A stretch of DNA of 64,000 nucleotides from an uncultured Clostridia bacterium. GTDB lineage: Bacteria > Bacillota > Clostridia > Oscillospirales > Acutalibacteraceae. The notes below the pieces were generated by a model that worked only from the letters and a program-made list of their open reading frames with translations, was not told the origin of the DNA and did not search any database. Shown piece after piece: positions 37,825-48,332 of this stretch; the stretch's first letter is position 1, and every line of letters begins with the position of its first letter. The translations under genes were made by a program, and so were the position numbers. The stretch covers positions 124,001-188,000 of the forward strand of contig CANQGM010000001.1 of the NCBI GenBank assembly GCA_947623205.1, given 5' to 3'.

Positions 37825-38331
37825 TCAGTCGTTTAGATTTTTATAAAAAAATTTGTTTAAAAAGTAAAACGGAATTATCATTACCAATGTATAAACAATT
37901 CTTGAAATATAGTGATTTACAAACAAAAAAACCGGGTTTTCAATGCCCGCAATTACCGTAAAAACAAGAAAATACAGACATATTATCAAGGGAACTGTTA
38001 TTGCCGATATTATCAGAACCGTTCTGAAATTTGACACAAAATAGGTTTTTAGGATATTAGCCTCAAAATAACAAATCAATGTCATTAAAATTGAAAAAAA
38101 ACCGATATTTCCGCCTGTGGCAATATCGGTAAACACTCCGCACACGGCGCCGAAAATCAATGACGGAATCTCATTCTCTTTTGACGCAATTGCTATTGCT
38201 ATTGGAATCAACAGCAGGGGCCTGCTTCCAAAAATTTCGGGTATCAGCTTTGGCGTGCCCTGCAAAATATAACAAATGAGTATCTCAAGAGAATAGGCAA
38301 AATATCTGAAAAACGTGCGATTTATGTTCAT
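37825..38331 (-). CDS. mreD: Rod shape-determining protein MreD
   Basis: A 168-residue membrane protein with about five hydrophobic helices and family-typical segments (LEILICYILQGTPKL; GAVCGVFTDIATGGNIGFFS). It links MreC and the elongasome. It lies 3 bases after mreC and 15 before the PBP gene. The sequence is poorly conserved in general; the call leans on length, topology and position. Confidence 0.9.
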   Translation of the reverse strand: MNINRTFFRYFAYSLEILICYILQGTPKLIPEIFGSRPLLLIPIAIAIASKENEIPSLIFGAVCGVFTDIATGGNIGFFSILMTLICYFEANILKTYFVSNFRTVLIISAITVPLIICLYFLVFTVIAGIENPVFLFVNHYISRIVYTLVMIIPFYFLNKFFYKNLND

Positions 38332-38334
38332 TGG

Positions 38335-39162
38335 TTACCCCTTTATTTTGCCCTTGCCGTCAAAGTCGGTTATCACAGCGGCAGAAGTTATGTTTTTTAT
38401 ATCCTCATATGGTTCAACGACCGCATATAATGTGGTGTCATATAAATTAAATTTAATTTCCTTTATTTTGCCTATTATAAGGTTTTTCGGATAAACCCCG
38501 CCTGTCCCCGAAGTAACTATCATATCTCCCTTTTTAATTTTATTATTCTCAGAAATTTTTGTTAGCATGGTGAGATTATCGTCACAAAGCGAGGCGCTTC
38601 CGCTGATTATTCCTATGTCGTTTGTAACCTTATCAATTGCGCCGGCTTTTGTGTCGGGCGAAAGAATAGTTTTTACCATGCAGGTGACGGCGTCTGTGCG
38701 GCACACCCAGCCGACAAGTCCGTTTTCAGTAATTACGGGGTCATTAACGCTTACCCCCGACGATGAGCCTATGTCAAGCGAAAATGAATAGAAATCGTCG
38801 TTTGTGTCACGCTTTATTACCGAAGCGGGAAGAACGGAATATGAGGGATTTTTCTTTTTAAGGTCATAGTAATTCCACAGCTTTGCATTTTCGGTCTTAA
38901 CGTCGTAATAATCGGAGAGCTGTTCTCTGAGTTCGGCAACCTCCTGCTTTAGTTTTTTATTTTCTGTTTTTAAATCATTATAGCTTACGGTGTCGGCGCT
39001 TGCCGCGGCAGCGGCGCTCACCTGGGAAAGGCCGCGGGTAAATCCGTTTATAGCGCTTGATATCACCGAGTTGTCGGGCAGAGAGAAAACACTCATCACA
39101 ATAAGTATGACGAGCGTTATTATGAGAACTTTTAAATTTTTGTTATGTAAAAAATCATTCAT
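38335..39162 (-). CDS. mreC: Rod shape-determining protein MreC
   Basis: A 275-residue protein: short cytoplasmic start, one membrane helix (about 9-27), a coiled coil (about 60-105, ENKKLKQEVAELREQL), then tandem beta domains with VIKRDTNDDFYSF, GLVGWVC and GDMIVTSGTGGVYPKNLIIG. It scaffolds PBP2 outside the membrane. It follows mreB by 143 bases that carry only a weak GCCCG hairpin, so partial transcript processing there is possible. Confidence 0.95.
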   Translation of the reverse strand: MNDFLHNKNLKVLIITLVILIVMSVFSLPDNSVISSAINGFTRGLSQVSAAAAASADTVSYNDLKTENKKLKQEVAELREQLSDYYDVKTENAKLWNYYDLKKKNPSYSVLPASVIKRDTNDDFYSFSLDIGSSSGVSVNDPVITENGLVGWVCRTDAVTCMVKTILSPDTKAGAIDKVTNDIGIISGSASLCDDNLTMLTKISENNKIKKGDMIVTSGTGGVYPKNLIIGKIKEIKFNLYDTTLYAVVEPYEDIKNITSAAVITDFDGKGKIKG

Positions 39163-39305
39163 TTAAAATCCTCCGCCGAGCAGCCCGGCTTGTATTTCGG
39201 GCAGAAAAGTGTTTTTACTGTAACACCCCCATGCCCGACTTTTACATTTTGCAATTATTTTATTGTGAATACACGTCCGCGCTCAAATTTATTTTAAAGC
39301 TAAAA

Positions 39306-40316
39306 TTAACGGCTGTGTTTGTACTGGAACCCCATAGGCTTTCCAAGTCGCCTGCCCGCACCGTCAACAACACAGTCAAGGGGGCGGTCTGCAACATGAA
39401 CGGGCATACCCGTCTGCTGCATAACAAGCATATCTATTCCTCTGAGCAAAGAACCTCCGCCCGTAAGCATTATGCCATGGTCAATTATATCGGCAGAAAG
39501 CTCAGGAGGCGTTTTTTCAAGAGTTGTTCTGATAGCCTCAACAATTGTCAAAAGAGGGTCGGCAAGAGCGTCGCGCACTTCCTGCGCAGAAATTGTAATG
39601 TCCTTTGGCAATCCGTCAACAAGGTTTCTGCCCTTTACGACCATATCCTTTTCTTCTCTGTAAGGATACGCAGAACCGATTTTTATTTTAATTTCCTCGG
39701 CTGTGCGCTCGCCTATCAACAAATTGTATTTTTTCTTAATATAAGTTGATATTGCTTCGTCAAATTTATCGCCTGCAACACGAACAGAACAGGATGTTAC
39801 TATGTCGCCCAGTGAAATCACCGCCACTTCGCTTGTGCCTCCGCCAATGTCGACTACCATACTTCCCGTAGGCTCGTCAACAGGCATTCCGGCGCCGATT
39901 GCAGCAGCCATCGGCTCTTCAATAAGAATTACGGGCGGCTTTGCTCCCGCCTGATATGCGGCGTCTTCAACCGCCTTGCGCTCTACCTCCGTAACTCCGG
40001 TAGGCATACATATAATAACATGAGGCTTGCTGAATATTCCGGGTTTTACCGCTTTTTTTATAAAGTGCTGCAACATTTTTGCGGTTATTTTAAAATCCGC
40101 AATTACCCCGTCTTTAAGCGGACGTATAGCTACGATAGAACCGGGTGTTCTGCCGATCATATCTTTAGCCTGTGAACCCACTGCAAGAACATTGTCGGTT
40201 CTAAGGTCTACCGCAACAACCGACGGCTCTCTTAAAATTATTCCTTTGCCTTTTAAGCACACAAGCGTGTTTGCCGTTCCAAGGTCAATTCCTATATCTT
40301 TAGAGAACGAAAACAT
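39306..40316 (-). CDS. mreB: Rod shape-determining actin homologue MreB
   Basis: A 336-residue actin-fold ATPase. Phosphate 1 is [10 protein letters not shown] (9-18), with [10 protein letters not shown], phosphate 2 [13 protein letters not shown] and the adenosine site [13 protein letters not shown]. It forms membrane-bound filaments that steer lateral wall synthesis, implying a rod-like or elongated cell. First gene of mreB-mreC-mreD-PBP-minD-mgsA-hisS-aspS. AAAGGGGC precedes ATG 40316. Confidence 0.97.
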   Translation of the reverse strand: MFSFSKDIGIDLGTANTLVCLKGKGIILREPSVVAVDLRTDNVLAVGSQAKDMIGRTPGSIVAIRPLKDGVIADFKITAKMLQHFIKKAVKPGIFSKPHVIICMPTGVTEVERKAVEDAAYQAGAKPPVILIEEPMAAAIGAGMPVDEPTGSMVVDIGGGTSEVAVISLGDIVTSCSVRVAGDKFDEAISTYIKKKYNLLIGERTAEEIKIKIGSAYPYREEKDMVVKGRNLVDGLPKDITISAQEVRDALADPLLTIVEAIRTTLEKTPPELSADIIDHGIMLTGGGSLLRGIDMLVMQQTGMPVHVADRPLDCVVDGAGRRLGKPMGFQYKHSR

Positions 40317-40426
40317 TCTAACAGCCCCTTTTTAACTATTCTCAATTTTACTGCAATAATACTTAATTTTAATTATATAATAACAAAAATCGCTTTGCAA
40401 CGGTAAATTGTCGAAAAAACTTTACG

Positions 40427-40867
40427 TTACTTTTTGCCGGTTGAACCAAAGCCGCCGGCACCGCGCAATGTGTCTGAAAGCTCGTCTGCCTCGGTAATGT
40501 CCGGGGTCAATACGGGTGCGATCACCATTTGTGCAATGCGCTCGCCTGGCTCTATAACATAAGGTTTGTCAGACACATTGCAGAGTCCCGCACAAATCTC
40601 GCCACGGTAATCACTGTCAATTACTCCCACACCGTTAGAAAGGCAGATGCCGTGCTTTACGCCAAGACCGCTGCGCGCATAAAGAAAAGCCGCGCAGCTA
40701 TTGTCGGGCAGTTCAATTGCAATTCCCGTAGGTACTACCGCAAGCTGCTGCGGAGCAAGCGCAATGCTGCTGTCAATACATGCATAAAGGTCCATTCCTG
40801 CCGAGCCGTTTGTTGCCCTTTGGGGAATTTTTGCGTTTGGTTTTAGCTTTTTAATTTTCAGTTCCAT
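40427..40867 (-). CDS. dut: dUTP diphosphatase
   Basis: A 146-residue trimeric dUTPase with all five motifs: GSAGMDLYA (motif 1), RSGLG (2), GVIDSDYRGEI (3; catalytic D), PGERIAQMV (4), and the C-terminal RGAGGFGSTG lid (5). It removes dUTP and supplies dUMP for thymidylate. It lies 111 bases upstream of mreB on the same strand. The 169 bases after the U32 gene and before dut hold only AT-rich DNA with a duplicated AAATTTATATATTT motif. Confidence 0.96.
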   Translation of the reverse strand: MELKIKKLKPNAKIPQRATNGSAGMDLYACIDSSIALAPQQLAVVPTGIAIELPDNSCAAFLYARSGLGVKHGICLSNGVGVIDSDYRGEICAGLCNVSDKPYVIEPGERIAQMVIAPVLTPDITEADELSDTLRGAGGFGSTGKK

Positions 40868-41036
40868 TTTGTCTCATCCTTCATTTCCTGCAAAATTTTG
40901 CATAATTTATTCATTTGAGATTTTATTTTTCCCTACTAAAATTATCTATAAGAAATTTATATATTTTGAATTTTCGCCAAAGGAAATTTATATATTTCTA
41001 TAAAATAATTTTCTAAATTTTAACATTACTCACATT

Positions 41037-43115
41037 TTATTTAACTCCTCGTTTATACAATCCCCTTGTGAATTTCTCTTTTGACATTGAAAATGAGTTA
41101 AAATCTATAATGTTTTCCACGTTTTCCACATAGTTTTCCACGCTGAAACGCAAAACGTTAAAATTTGTGGATAATTTTAAATATTCTTCAGGAGCAATAA
41201 ACAAAGGCACACAATTAAGGACTTCAGTACAGTTGCCGTCACATTTAAGATAAAACCTCTTGCCTTTTCTGTCCGTCATTTTTAAGTTGTTTTTGCAGGA
41301 TTTGCAATCTATGCCCTCACTTTTAACAGGACAGTTGCGGCATAACATTAGAGGCAGATAACCATAGCTTATAATACCCCGGGGGATCGCGGCGCCAAGC
41401 GCATTTATGCGGTCAAAGCTAAGTTCAAAACTAAGCTCCACATCTTTTATACCATAATCCTGCGCCCACAGTAAATCAAATGTGTTAACAAGATTAAGTC
41501 CGAAGCCGCCATGCATTATAAATCCCTGTTTTTTTGCGGTATAAAGCGCCCCGATATTATTGCAGAGAGCATCGTTTATACCAACCTCTTTAGACCTTTT
41601 CAGTTGATTTTCAATCTGTGTTTCTCGCCCGAACATTCCGCGCGGAATTTCAACGCCGACATTAAATCCCTCTTTTTTTAACCTTTGTATCTCGGTTATA
41701 TCTGAAAACAACGGAACAAAAACAAACTCGCACTCTTTAAAAGCATTGCTTATTTTCGTGCCCGTAAACCTTGCACGCAGGCTATTTTTTACGATTTCGG
41801 GTCTTTCTTTGTGTTGTTGTGAAATATCAACATCTTTTATATCATATTTATGAATGACGCTTCGAATTTCATCAAGCTTTGCAAGGGCGTTGCGCCTGAC
41901 TGCATTCAGTAATGACAAAGGCAGAGAAATATTTTCATCTATATTTATTGAGAGATTTTCAAACTTATATGCAGTACCTCCCGTTTTTAAAAGCTGGGTC
42001 CTGCATTTTTCTGTGTTAAGAGGCGTTTTCATCGCTTTTTCACACACGGCGTCGGAAATGATTTTTACTTTGTTTTTTCCGTCTGTAACCTCGATTACGG
42101 GTCTTTCTCCTGCTTTTGCGGTAAACTCGCCGTTTATGCTTACGTTTCGCACTTCGTCTTTATATGTTCGGCGTATGTTTGAAAGCAGGTTTTCGCTTGC
42201 AGAAACAACATCGTCTTTTCTGCGGATACCGAACATTTCTCTGCCGGTCTTTGCCGTGTAATATCCGTCTGTAAACCCGGTGCGCGAAAAAACTCCTCTC
42301 AGCAGACCTGCGCTCTCACCGCTGACAAAACCTGAATCACGCTGTTCACGGCAGGCTCTTACAGCCGCGGCAACATATTCGGGACGTTTCATTCTTCCCT
42401 CAATTTTAGCTGACGTTATTCCCATTTTTTCAAGCTCGTTAATATGGGAGATAAGGCTGTTATCCTTTAAGCTGAGGGCGTGTGCGTTTTTTTGATTTCC
42501 TACGGAGAACTCAAGCCTGCACGTCTGTGCGCACATACCGCGGTTTCCGCTTCTTGAGCCGAGCATGGCACTGAAGTAGCATTGTCCCGACACACACATA
42601 CAAAGCGCTCCGTGTACAAAAACCTCAAGTTCAATAGGAATTTCCGCCGCTCTCTTAATTTCGTCCCTGCTCATTTCCCGTGAGAGAACTACGCGTTTAA
42701 ATCCCATTTCGTAAAGCGCTCTTACTCCCGACGCTGTGTGTACGCTCATTTGTGTTGACGCGTGCAACGGCAAGTCGGGTACTATCATTCTTGCAAGCCG
42801 GGCCGCTCCCATATTCTGCACAATAAGCGCGTCTGCGTCTGCCTTTGCCGCAGAAATTATTGCAAGCTTCAGCTTTTCAAACTCATCGTCAAAAACAATT
42901 GTGTTTAATGTAACATACAGTTTTACGCCGTGTATGTGGCAATATCTTACTGCCATTGCAAGCTCTTCGTCGTCAAGGTTCTTAGCAGATGCGCGCGCCG
43001 AAAAGGACTTTTCGCCGACATACACCGCATCTGCGCCGCATCTGACCGCTGCCGTTACGCTTTCATATCCGCCTGCGGGAGCTAAAATTTCAATTTTTTT
43101 CATTATTTTCTTCAT
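41037..43115 (-). CDS. U32 family peptidase / RlhA-like protein
   Basis: A 692-residue protein of the U32 'peptidase' family. The N-terminal TIM-barrel part has ILAPAGGYESVTAAVRCGADAVY; the family cysteine block is CMCVSGQCYFSAMLGSRSGNRGMCAQTCR; an additional C-terminal region has CRNCPVKSEGIDCKSC. Related proteins (RlhA, TrhP) are needed for hydroxylation of rRNA or tRNA bases and probably use an Fe-S cluster; a protease role is less likely. ATG 43115 is one of three closely spaced possible starts. It overlaps zapA by 26 bases. Confidence 0.88.
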   Translation of the reverse strand: MKKIMKKIEILAPAGGYESVTAAVRCGADAVYVGEKSFSARASAKNLDDEELAMAVRYCHIHGVKLYVTLNTIVFDDEFEKLKLAIISAAKADADALIVQNMGAARLARMIVPDLPLHASTQMSVHTASGVRALYEMGFKRVVLSREMSRDEIKRAAEIPIELEVFVHGALCMCVSGQCYFSAMLGSRSGNRGMCAQTCRLEFSVGNQKNAHALSLKDNSLISHINELEKMGITSAKIEGRMKRPEYVAAAVRACREQRDSGFVSGESAGLLRGVFSRTGFTDGYYTAKTGREMFGIRRKDDVVSASENLLSNIRRTYKDEVRNVSINGEFTAKAGERPVIEVTDGKNKVKIISDAVCEKAMKTPLNTEKCRTQLLKTGGTAYKFENLSINIDENISLPLSLLNAVRRNALAKLDEIRSVIHKYDIKDVDISQQHKERPEIVKNSLRARFTGTKISNAFKECEFVFVPLFSDITEIQRLKKEGFNVGVEIPRGMFGRETQIENQLKRSKEVGINDALCNNIGALYTAKKQGFIMHGGFGLNLVNTFDLLWAQDYGIKDVELSFELSFDRINALGAAIPRGIISYGYLPLMLCRNCPVKSEGIDCKSCKNNLKMTDRKGKRFYLKCDGNCTEVLNCVPLFIAPEEYLKLSTNFNVLRFSVENYVENVENIIDFNSFSMSKEKFTRGLYKRGVK

Positions 43116-43608
43116 CAAATAATGATACCTGTTTCATAGGCACATATCCCATAAGTCTTTCGTTTTTCTTTTTTTCCTCTGTTCTTTTGTACTGTTCGGC
43201 TTCGTTTTTATCGGTTTTTGTGGCATTGTTATTGCCGGTATAACCTGAAAGCTTCTTTTCAAGCTCTTTTATCCGCCTAACAAGACCGGTATTTTCGTTG
43301 ATAGCCTCAGTAAGTTTTTCCTTATATTCTTTGCACATTTTATTAAGGTCGTTTGCCTGACGAATAATTTTGTCCGCCTTTTCAACGTAATCTATGTTCT
43401 TTTGCGCGGCCTTGTTTCTGTCGTCACAAAAATCAAGCGCGGCAAGTACGGCGCAGTCGCGTACGTCAAACTGTTTGCTGTTTTGTGATATTTCTTGGAT
43501 ATGTTTTGTAACTTCATTGGCAACATTCTGAACATATTTTTCATCGTCGTCAGTAATAAGGGCATAATTTCTGCCTTCTATTTGCACGCTTACCCTTTTT
43601 TTTGCCAT
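43090..43608 (-). CDS. zapA: Cell division protein ZapA
   Basis: A 172-residue protein. The first about 95 residues match ZapA (VSVQIEGRNYALITDDDEKYVQNVANEV, then CAVLAALDFCDDRNKA). A longer-than-usual coiled coil and a charged tail follow (about 100-172), ending MKQVSLFDEENNEKN. ZapA bundles FtsZ filaments at the division ring. AGAGGTG precedes ATG 43608. It is translated first and overlaps the U32 gene, a pair conserved in many Clostridia. Confidence 0.9.
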   Translation of the reverse strand: MAKKRVSVQIEGRNYALITDDDEKYVQNVANEVTKHIQEISQNSKQFDVRDCAVLAALDFCDDRNKAAQKNIDYVEKADKIIRQANDLNKMCKEYKEKLTEAINENTGLVRRIKELEKKLSGYTGNNNATKTDKNEAEQYKRTEEKKKNERLMGYVPMKQVSLFDEENNEKN

Positions 43609-43749
43609 AAAAACACCTCTTACTATAAATATCCAATATAAATTATAATACATATTTTATAAATATAAAAGATTAATGTAAATATTGTAATCATATTTTC
43701 CCAATTTTTTCATTTTTGATGTAATCTGTTGTAAAACGGTCTTTTCATA

Positions 43750-43778
43750 TTGATTATTATGCATGAATATGATATAAT
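43750..43778 (+). promoter_or_regulatory. Promoter of the GH13 gene
   Basis: TTGATT (43750-43755), 17 bases and TATAAT (43773-43778), about 105 bases before the start codon. Confidence 0.7.
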
Positions 43779-43881
43779 TTATTGATATAGTGTGTTTTAC
43801 AATTATGTAAAATAGAATTTAATTTTATCATCTTGGCAAAAACAATCTTGCTGAATATTATTTAGTACAGGAAGTGATTTT

Positions 43882-45762
43882 ATGCCTGTTCCGTTTGATC
43901 CGAGAAAAATTTATTACCGCTCTCCTTTTGGTGCGGTAGAGCAGGGTACGGCAATTAATTTGAGAATACTTTTACCAAGACATCTGCACACACAAAAGGC
44001 AGAGATTTGTATAAAATATGACTATGATTACAACTGGATTTTTATTAACCTGTTCTGGTGCGGTACGTTTGATGAAGAAACCGAAATTTGGGAATGCAGC
44101 TTTACTCCGGACAGAATAGGTCTTTATTGGTACAGCTTTAAACTTTTTACAAACGGAGGCGTACGATATGTTGTTCCTTCAGACGCTTATAACATAAGTT
44201 CAATTGAATATTCTCCCGGAAGAAGCTGGCAGATAACCTGTTATAAAAAGGGTTTTGAAACACCAAAATGGCCTGTTGGCGGCGTAATGTATCAGATTTT
44301 TCCGGACAGATTCAATTTCAGCGGTGAAGAAAAGAATATTGAACGTACCGATTTTCACCGTAATGAGGACTGGTACGCACTGCCTCAGTGGCAGCCAAAT
44401 CAATATGGAGAAATTACAAACAGCGACTTTTTTATGGGTGATTTAAAAGGTATTACGCAAAAGCTTGATTACCTTGAAAACCTTGGGGTAAGCTGTATTT
44501 ATCTTAACCCTATAAGCGAAGCATACTCAAACCATAGATATGACACGGGAGATTATTCCAGGGTTGACCCGATTTTGGGAACGGAAGATGACTTTAAAGA
44601 GCTTTGTGCCGAGGCAAAAAAGCGCGGTATTCACATAATTAACGATGGTGTTTTCTCACATACAGGCGCGGACAGCATTTATTTTAACCGCGGCGGACGC
44701 TACGGAAACGGCGGTGCATACAGAGACCAAAACTCCCCGTACTTCAGCTGGTACAAATTTAATTGCTGGCCCGACAACTACAATTCCTGGTGGGGTTTTT
44801 ACACTCTTCCCGAAGTAAACGAAACCGACCCTGCGTTTAATGAATATATTAACGGAAAAAACGGAATTATCCGAAAATGGATGCGCTGCGGCAACTCCGG
44901 CTGGAGACTTGACGTTGCTGACGAACTGCCCGACGAATTTATGGAAAATCTTAGAAACTCGGTCAAAGAGGAAGATCCTGAGGCTTTTATTGTGGGCGAG
45001 GTTTGGGAAGACGCCAGCAATAAAGAAAGCTACGGAGCAAGACGCAGATTTTTGCTTGGCGAACAGCTTGATTCCGTAATGAACTATGTGTTCCGCAATG
45101 CAATTCTTGACTATTGCAGAGGTAAAGACGCACGATATGTAATGGACGAAATAATGAGCGTAATTGAAAATTATCCGCGTCCCGTGCTGCGCGTTCTTAT
45201 GAATTCAATCTCAACTCATGACACTGAACGTGCAATTACGGTAATTGCAGGCGAACCGATCAACGGAAGAGACCGCTATTGGCAGGCTAACCAGCGTCTT
45301 AATGACGAACAGCGGAGCAGGGGCATTAAACTGCTGAAACTTGCTGTGGGAATTCAGTACACTTTGCCGGGATTTCCATGTGTTTATTACGGCGACGAAG
45401 CCGGCATGGAGGGTTATCGCGACCCATTCAACCGCTGCTGCTATCCGTGGGGTAAAGAAAATTACGAGCTTATTGATTGGCACAAACAGCTTGGAGATCT
45501 GCGCAAATCGTGTTCCGCCCTGTGGGACGGTGAATTTATTAATGTTTTTGCAAAGGACAGAGTTTTGATTTATATTCGCCATGACGACAAAACTTCGCTT
45601 TGCTGTGCGTTTAATACAGGCGATTGTGATGTAGATATGAATGCGCCTCCGGGTTACTCAAACAGCAAAAGACTGTTCGGAACACATCTTGAAAACGACA
45701 CTCTGCATATTCCTGCATTTGGATGTGCGTTCCTTTTAAATGAATTAGATAACGATGATTAA
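43882..45762 (+). CDS. Cytoplasmic GH13 alpha-glucanase (neopullulanase / cyclomaltodextrinase type)
   Basis: A 626-residue enzyme without signal peptide. An N-terminal beta domain (about 1-125) of the CBM34/E-set kind precedes a (beta/alpha)8 barrel with the four GH13 regions: DGVFSH, GWRLDVAD (nucleophile D344), EVWED (acid/base E373) and STHDTE (D447). A C-terminal beta domain follows. It probably hydrolyses alpha-1,4 or branched maltodextrins taken up from starch. AGGAAGTG precedes ATG 43882. It has its own promoter and terminator, with no transporter or regulator nearby. The exact product specificity is uncertain. Confidence 0.92.
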   Translation: MPVPFDPRKIYYRSPFGAVEQGTAINLRILLPRHLHTQKAEICIKYDYDYNWIFINLFWCGTFDEETEIWECSFTPDRIGLYWYSFKLFTNGGVRYVVPSDAYNISSIEYSPGRSWQITCYKKGFETPKWPVGGVMYQIFPDRFNFSGEEKNIERTDFHRNEDWYALPQWQPNQYGEITNSDFFMGDLKGITQKLDYLENLGVSCIYLNPISEAYSNHRYDTGDYSRVDPILGTEDDFKELCAEAKKRGIHIINDGVFSHTGADSIYFNRGGRYGNGGAYRDQNSPYFSWYKFNCWPDNYNSWWGFYTLPEVNETDPAFNEYINGKNGIIRKWMRCGNSGWRLDVADELPDEFMENLRNSVKEEDPEAFIVGEVWEDASNKESYGARRRFLLGEQLDSVMNYVFRNAILDYCRGKDARYVMDEIMSVIENYPRPVLRVLMNSISTHDTERAITVIAGEPINGRDRYWQANQRLNDEQRSRGIKLLKLAVGIQYTLPGFPCVYYGDEAGMEGYRDPFNRCCYPWGKENYELIDWHKQLGDLRKSCSALWDGEFINVFAKDRVLIYIRHDDKTSLCCAFNTGDCDVDMNAPPGYSNSKRLFGTHLENDTLHIPAFGCAFLLNELDNDD

Positions 45763-45776
45763 CCCATATTAAAACG

Positions 45777-45820
45777 GGGGCTGTCGCACAAGCATTTGTG
45801 CGACAGCCCCATTAATATTT
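45777..45820. terminator. Bidirectional terminator between the GH13 gene and gyrA
   Basis: A perfect 15-bp stem: GGGGCTGTCGCACAA (45777-45791) with TTGTGCGACAGCCCC (45796-45810) and a GCAT loop, followed by ATTAATATTTTTT. Confidence 0.9.
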
Positions 45821-45821
45821 T

Positions 45822-48317
45822 TTAATTTTCTGCTGTTTCATCATCTTTTTTATCTGAATCAACAATTTCTCCGCCGGCTTCTTCCTCTGCAACATGCGGA
45901 GCGCGGGCAATCGTCACTACCTTGTCGTCACCGATAACTTTCATTACCGTAACGCCCTTTGACGGACGCGCGCAAAGACGAATCGACTCTGCCGCAATTC
46001 TTATTATGATGCCGTCCTGTGAAATAATTATAATATCATCGTCAATATCAACAACCTTTATTGCCGCAACGTCGCCGTATTTTTCAACATGATAGTTTGT
46101 AAGACCCTTGCCGCCTCTGCTCTGAACGCGGTAATCATCGGGACTTGAAAGTCTGCCGTAACCTGTTTCGGAAACAGTAAGAACAAGGCTTCCTTCCCTT
46201 ACAACGCTCATTCCTACAACGCTGTCCCCGTCTTTTAGAGCAATTGCTTTAACTCCGCGCGCCTGTCTGCCCATTGGTCTGACGTCAGTTTCATTAAAGC
46301 GTATCGCCATACCTTTTTTGGTTGCAACAATTACCTGCTGACTGCCGTCTGTCATTCTTACCCATGCAAGCTCGTCGCCCTCGTTAAGTTCAAGCGCAAT
46401 TAAACCGCCCTTGCGCGCAGTATTGTAAGCATTGAGAGCAATTCTTTTTATTATGCCGTGCCTTGTTACCATAATAAGATATTTTTCTTCGTCAAATTCA
46501 GGCACGCGTATCATTGAAGTTACCTTTTCATCGGGCTCTATCGGCAAAAGATTGGCTATATTAATGCCCTTTGACTGACGGCTGCCCTCGGGAACCTCAT
46601 AGCATTTAAGTCTGTAAACCCTGCCCCTGTCCGTAAAGAACAGAACAAAGTCGTGTGAATTTATAATAAACATTTCGGTAGCCACATCTTCTTCACGGCG
46701 TGACATACCCGAAACGCCCCTGCCGCCTCTTCGCTGAATTTTATATGTATCTACCGAAAGACGTTTTACATATCCAAACTGTGTAAGTGTAAGAACGCAC
46801 TCCTCCTGCGGAATAAGATCTTCAATATCGACCTCGCCGCTGACTGCACAAATTTCGGTACGTCTCGGGTCGGTATATTTATTGCGGATAACGGCAAGCT
46901 CTTCTTTTACTATTTCCAGCTTTCTTGTATCGCTTGAAATTATCTCTAAAAACTCTTTGATTTTTTCGTGGAGTGCCGCAATTTCATCTTCAATTTTAGT
47001 GCGCTCCATATTTGTAAGACGTCCAAGCTGCATTTGTACAATTGCCTGTGCCTGTACTTCGTCAAGCTCAAAGCGCTCCATCAAAGCGGTTTTTGCCCCT
47101 GCAAGGTCTTTGCTTTTTCTTATAAGCGCAATTACCTCATCAATAAAGTCAATTGCTATTTTTAAGCCCTCAAGTATGTGTACCCTGTCCTGGGCCTTTT
47201 TTAAATTAAACTCGGTTCGGCGGCGAATTACCTCTTCCTGAAACTCAATGTAACATTTTAGCATATCTTTGAGTGTAAGAATTTTAGGCTCGCCGTCAAC
47301 TATCGCAAGCATAATTGCTCCGAATGTAATTTGTAACTGTGTAAATGAAAACAGCTGATTCAGCACGATTTGAGGGGATGCGTCACGTTTAATATCAATT
47401 TCAATATGCATTCCTTTTCGGTCGGAGTGGTCTTCAATGTTTGATATGCCCTCAATTCTTTTTTCTTTTACAAGGTCGGCAATATTTTCAATAAGTCTTG
47501 CCTTATTTACCTGGTAAGGCAATTCCGATACAACTATTTTAAATCTGCCGTTTTTGGCTTCAACTATCTCTGTTTTTGCTCTTACCGTGATTTTACCTTT
47601 ACCTGTTGCATAAGCGGCTCTTATTCCGCTTCTTCCCATAATAATGCCGCCTGTCGGAAAATCAGGACCGGGCATACATTCCATAAGCTCGGAAAGCTCT
47701 GCTTCGGGATTATCAATCAAAGTACACACTGCGTCAATAGTTTCACCCAAATTGTGCGGAGGTATGTTTGTGGCCATACCAACGGCAATACCGCTTGAGC
47801 CGTTTACAAGCAAATTTGGAAAACGGCTTGGCAGAACAACCGGCTCTTCAAGCCTGTCGTCATAGTTTGGCATAAAATCTACTGTTTTTTTATCTATATC
47901 TGTGAGCATTTCCATAGAAATTTTGCTCATTCTGGCTTCTGTATAACGATATGCGGCAGGCGGGTCGCCGTCAACAGAACCAAAGTTGCCGTGACCGTCA
48001 ACAAGCATATATCTCATTGAAAAATCCTGTGCAAGTCGTACCATTGCATCATAAACAGACGCGTCGCCGTGAGGGTGATATGAACCAAGCACGCTGCCGA
48101 CGGTGTCGGCGCATTTATGATACGGTTTTGACGGTTCAAGACCTCTTTCATACATTGTGTAGAGAATACGTCTGTGAACAGGCTTTAACCCGTCACGCAC
48201 GTCGGGCAGTGCACGAGATACGATTACGCTCATTGAATAATCCAAAAAGCTTTTCCGCATTTCATTCTGCAAATCTACATCTATTATTTTTTGTTCAATC
48301 TTATTTTCATTATCCAT
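45822..48317 (-). CDS. gyrA: DNA gyrase subunit A
   Basis: An 831-residue gyrase A: winged-helix/tower core with the active-site Arg-Tyr at 124-125 (YRYTEARM), coiled coil, and a C-terminal beta-pinwheel with the GyrA box [10 protein letters not shown] and an acidic tail. With GyrB it introduces negative supercoils. The quinolone-determining stretch reads [11 protein letters not shown]: alanine 86 stands where quinolone-sensitive E. coli has serine 83. It starts 15 bases after the thioesterase gene on the same strand. The length is normal. Confidence 0.97.
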   Translation of the reverse strand: MDNENKIEQKIIDVDLQNEMRKSFLDYSMSVIVSRALPDVRDGLKPVHRRILYTMYERGLEPSKPYHKCADTVGSVLGSYHPHGDASVYDAMVRLAQDFSMRYMLVDGHGNFGSVDGDPPAAYRYTEARMSKISMEMLTDIDKKTVDFMPNYDDRLEEPVVLPSRFPNLLVNGSSGIAVGMATNIPPHNLGETIDAVCTLIDNPEAELSELMECMPGPDFPTGGIIMGRSGIRAAYATGKGKITVRAKTEIVEAKNGRFKIVVSELPYQVNKARLIENIADLVKEKRIEGISNIEDHSDRKGMHIEIDIKRDASPQIVLNQLFSFTQLQITFGAIMLAIVDGEPKILTLKDMLKCYIEFQEEVIRRRTEFNLKKAQDRVHILEGLKIAIDFIDEVIALIRKSKDLAGAKTALMERFELDEVQAQAIVQMQLGRLTNMERTKIEDEIAALHEKIKEFLEIISSDTRKLEIVKEELAVIRNKYTDPRRTEICAVSGEVDIEDLIPQEECVLTLTQFGYVKRLSVDTYKIQRRGGRGVSGMSRREEDVATEMFIINSHDFVLFFTDRGRVYRLKCYEVPEGSRQSKGINIANLLPIEPDEKVTSMIRVPEFDEEKYLIMVTRHGIIKRIALNAYNTARKGGLIALELNEGDELAWVRMTDGSQQVIVATKKGMAIRFNETDVRPMGRQARGVKAIALKDGDSVVGMSVVREGSLVLTVSETGYGRLSSPDDYRVQSRGGKGLTNYHVEKYGDVAAIKVVDIDDDIIIISQDGIIIRIAAESIRLCARPSKGVTVMKVIGDDKVVTIARAPHVAEEEAGGEIVDSDKKDDETAEN

Positions 48318-48332
48318 TGTTTAACCTCGTTC

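Noticed and set aside
40868-41036. Duplicated AAATTTATATATTT motif as a regulatory site
   Set aside because: Low-complexity AT sequence; two copies are not enough to support a specific function.
41165-41174. TGTGGATAA, a perfect DnaA-box match
   Set aside because: It lies alone inside the U32 gene 14 kb from dnaA; a single 9-mer in AT-rich coding DNA is expected by chance.
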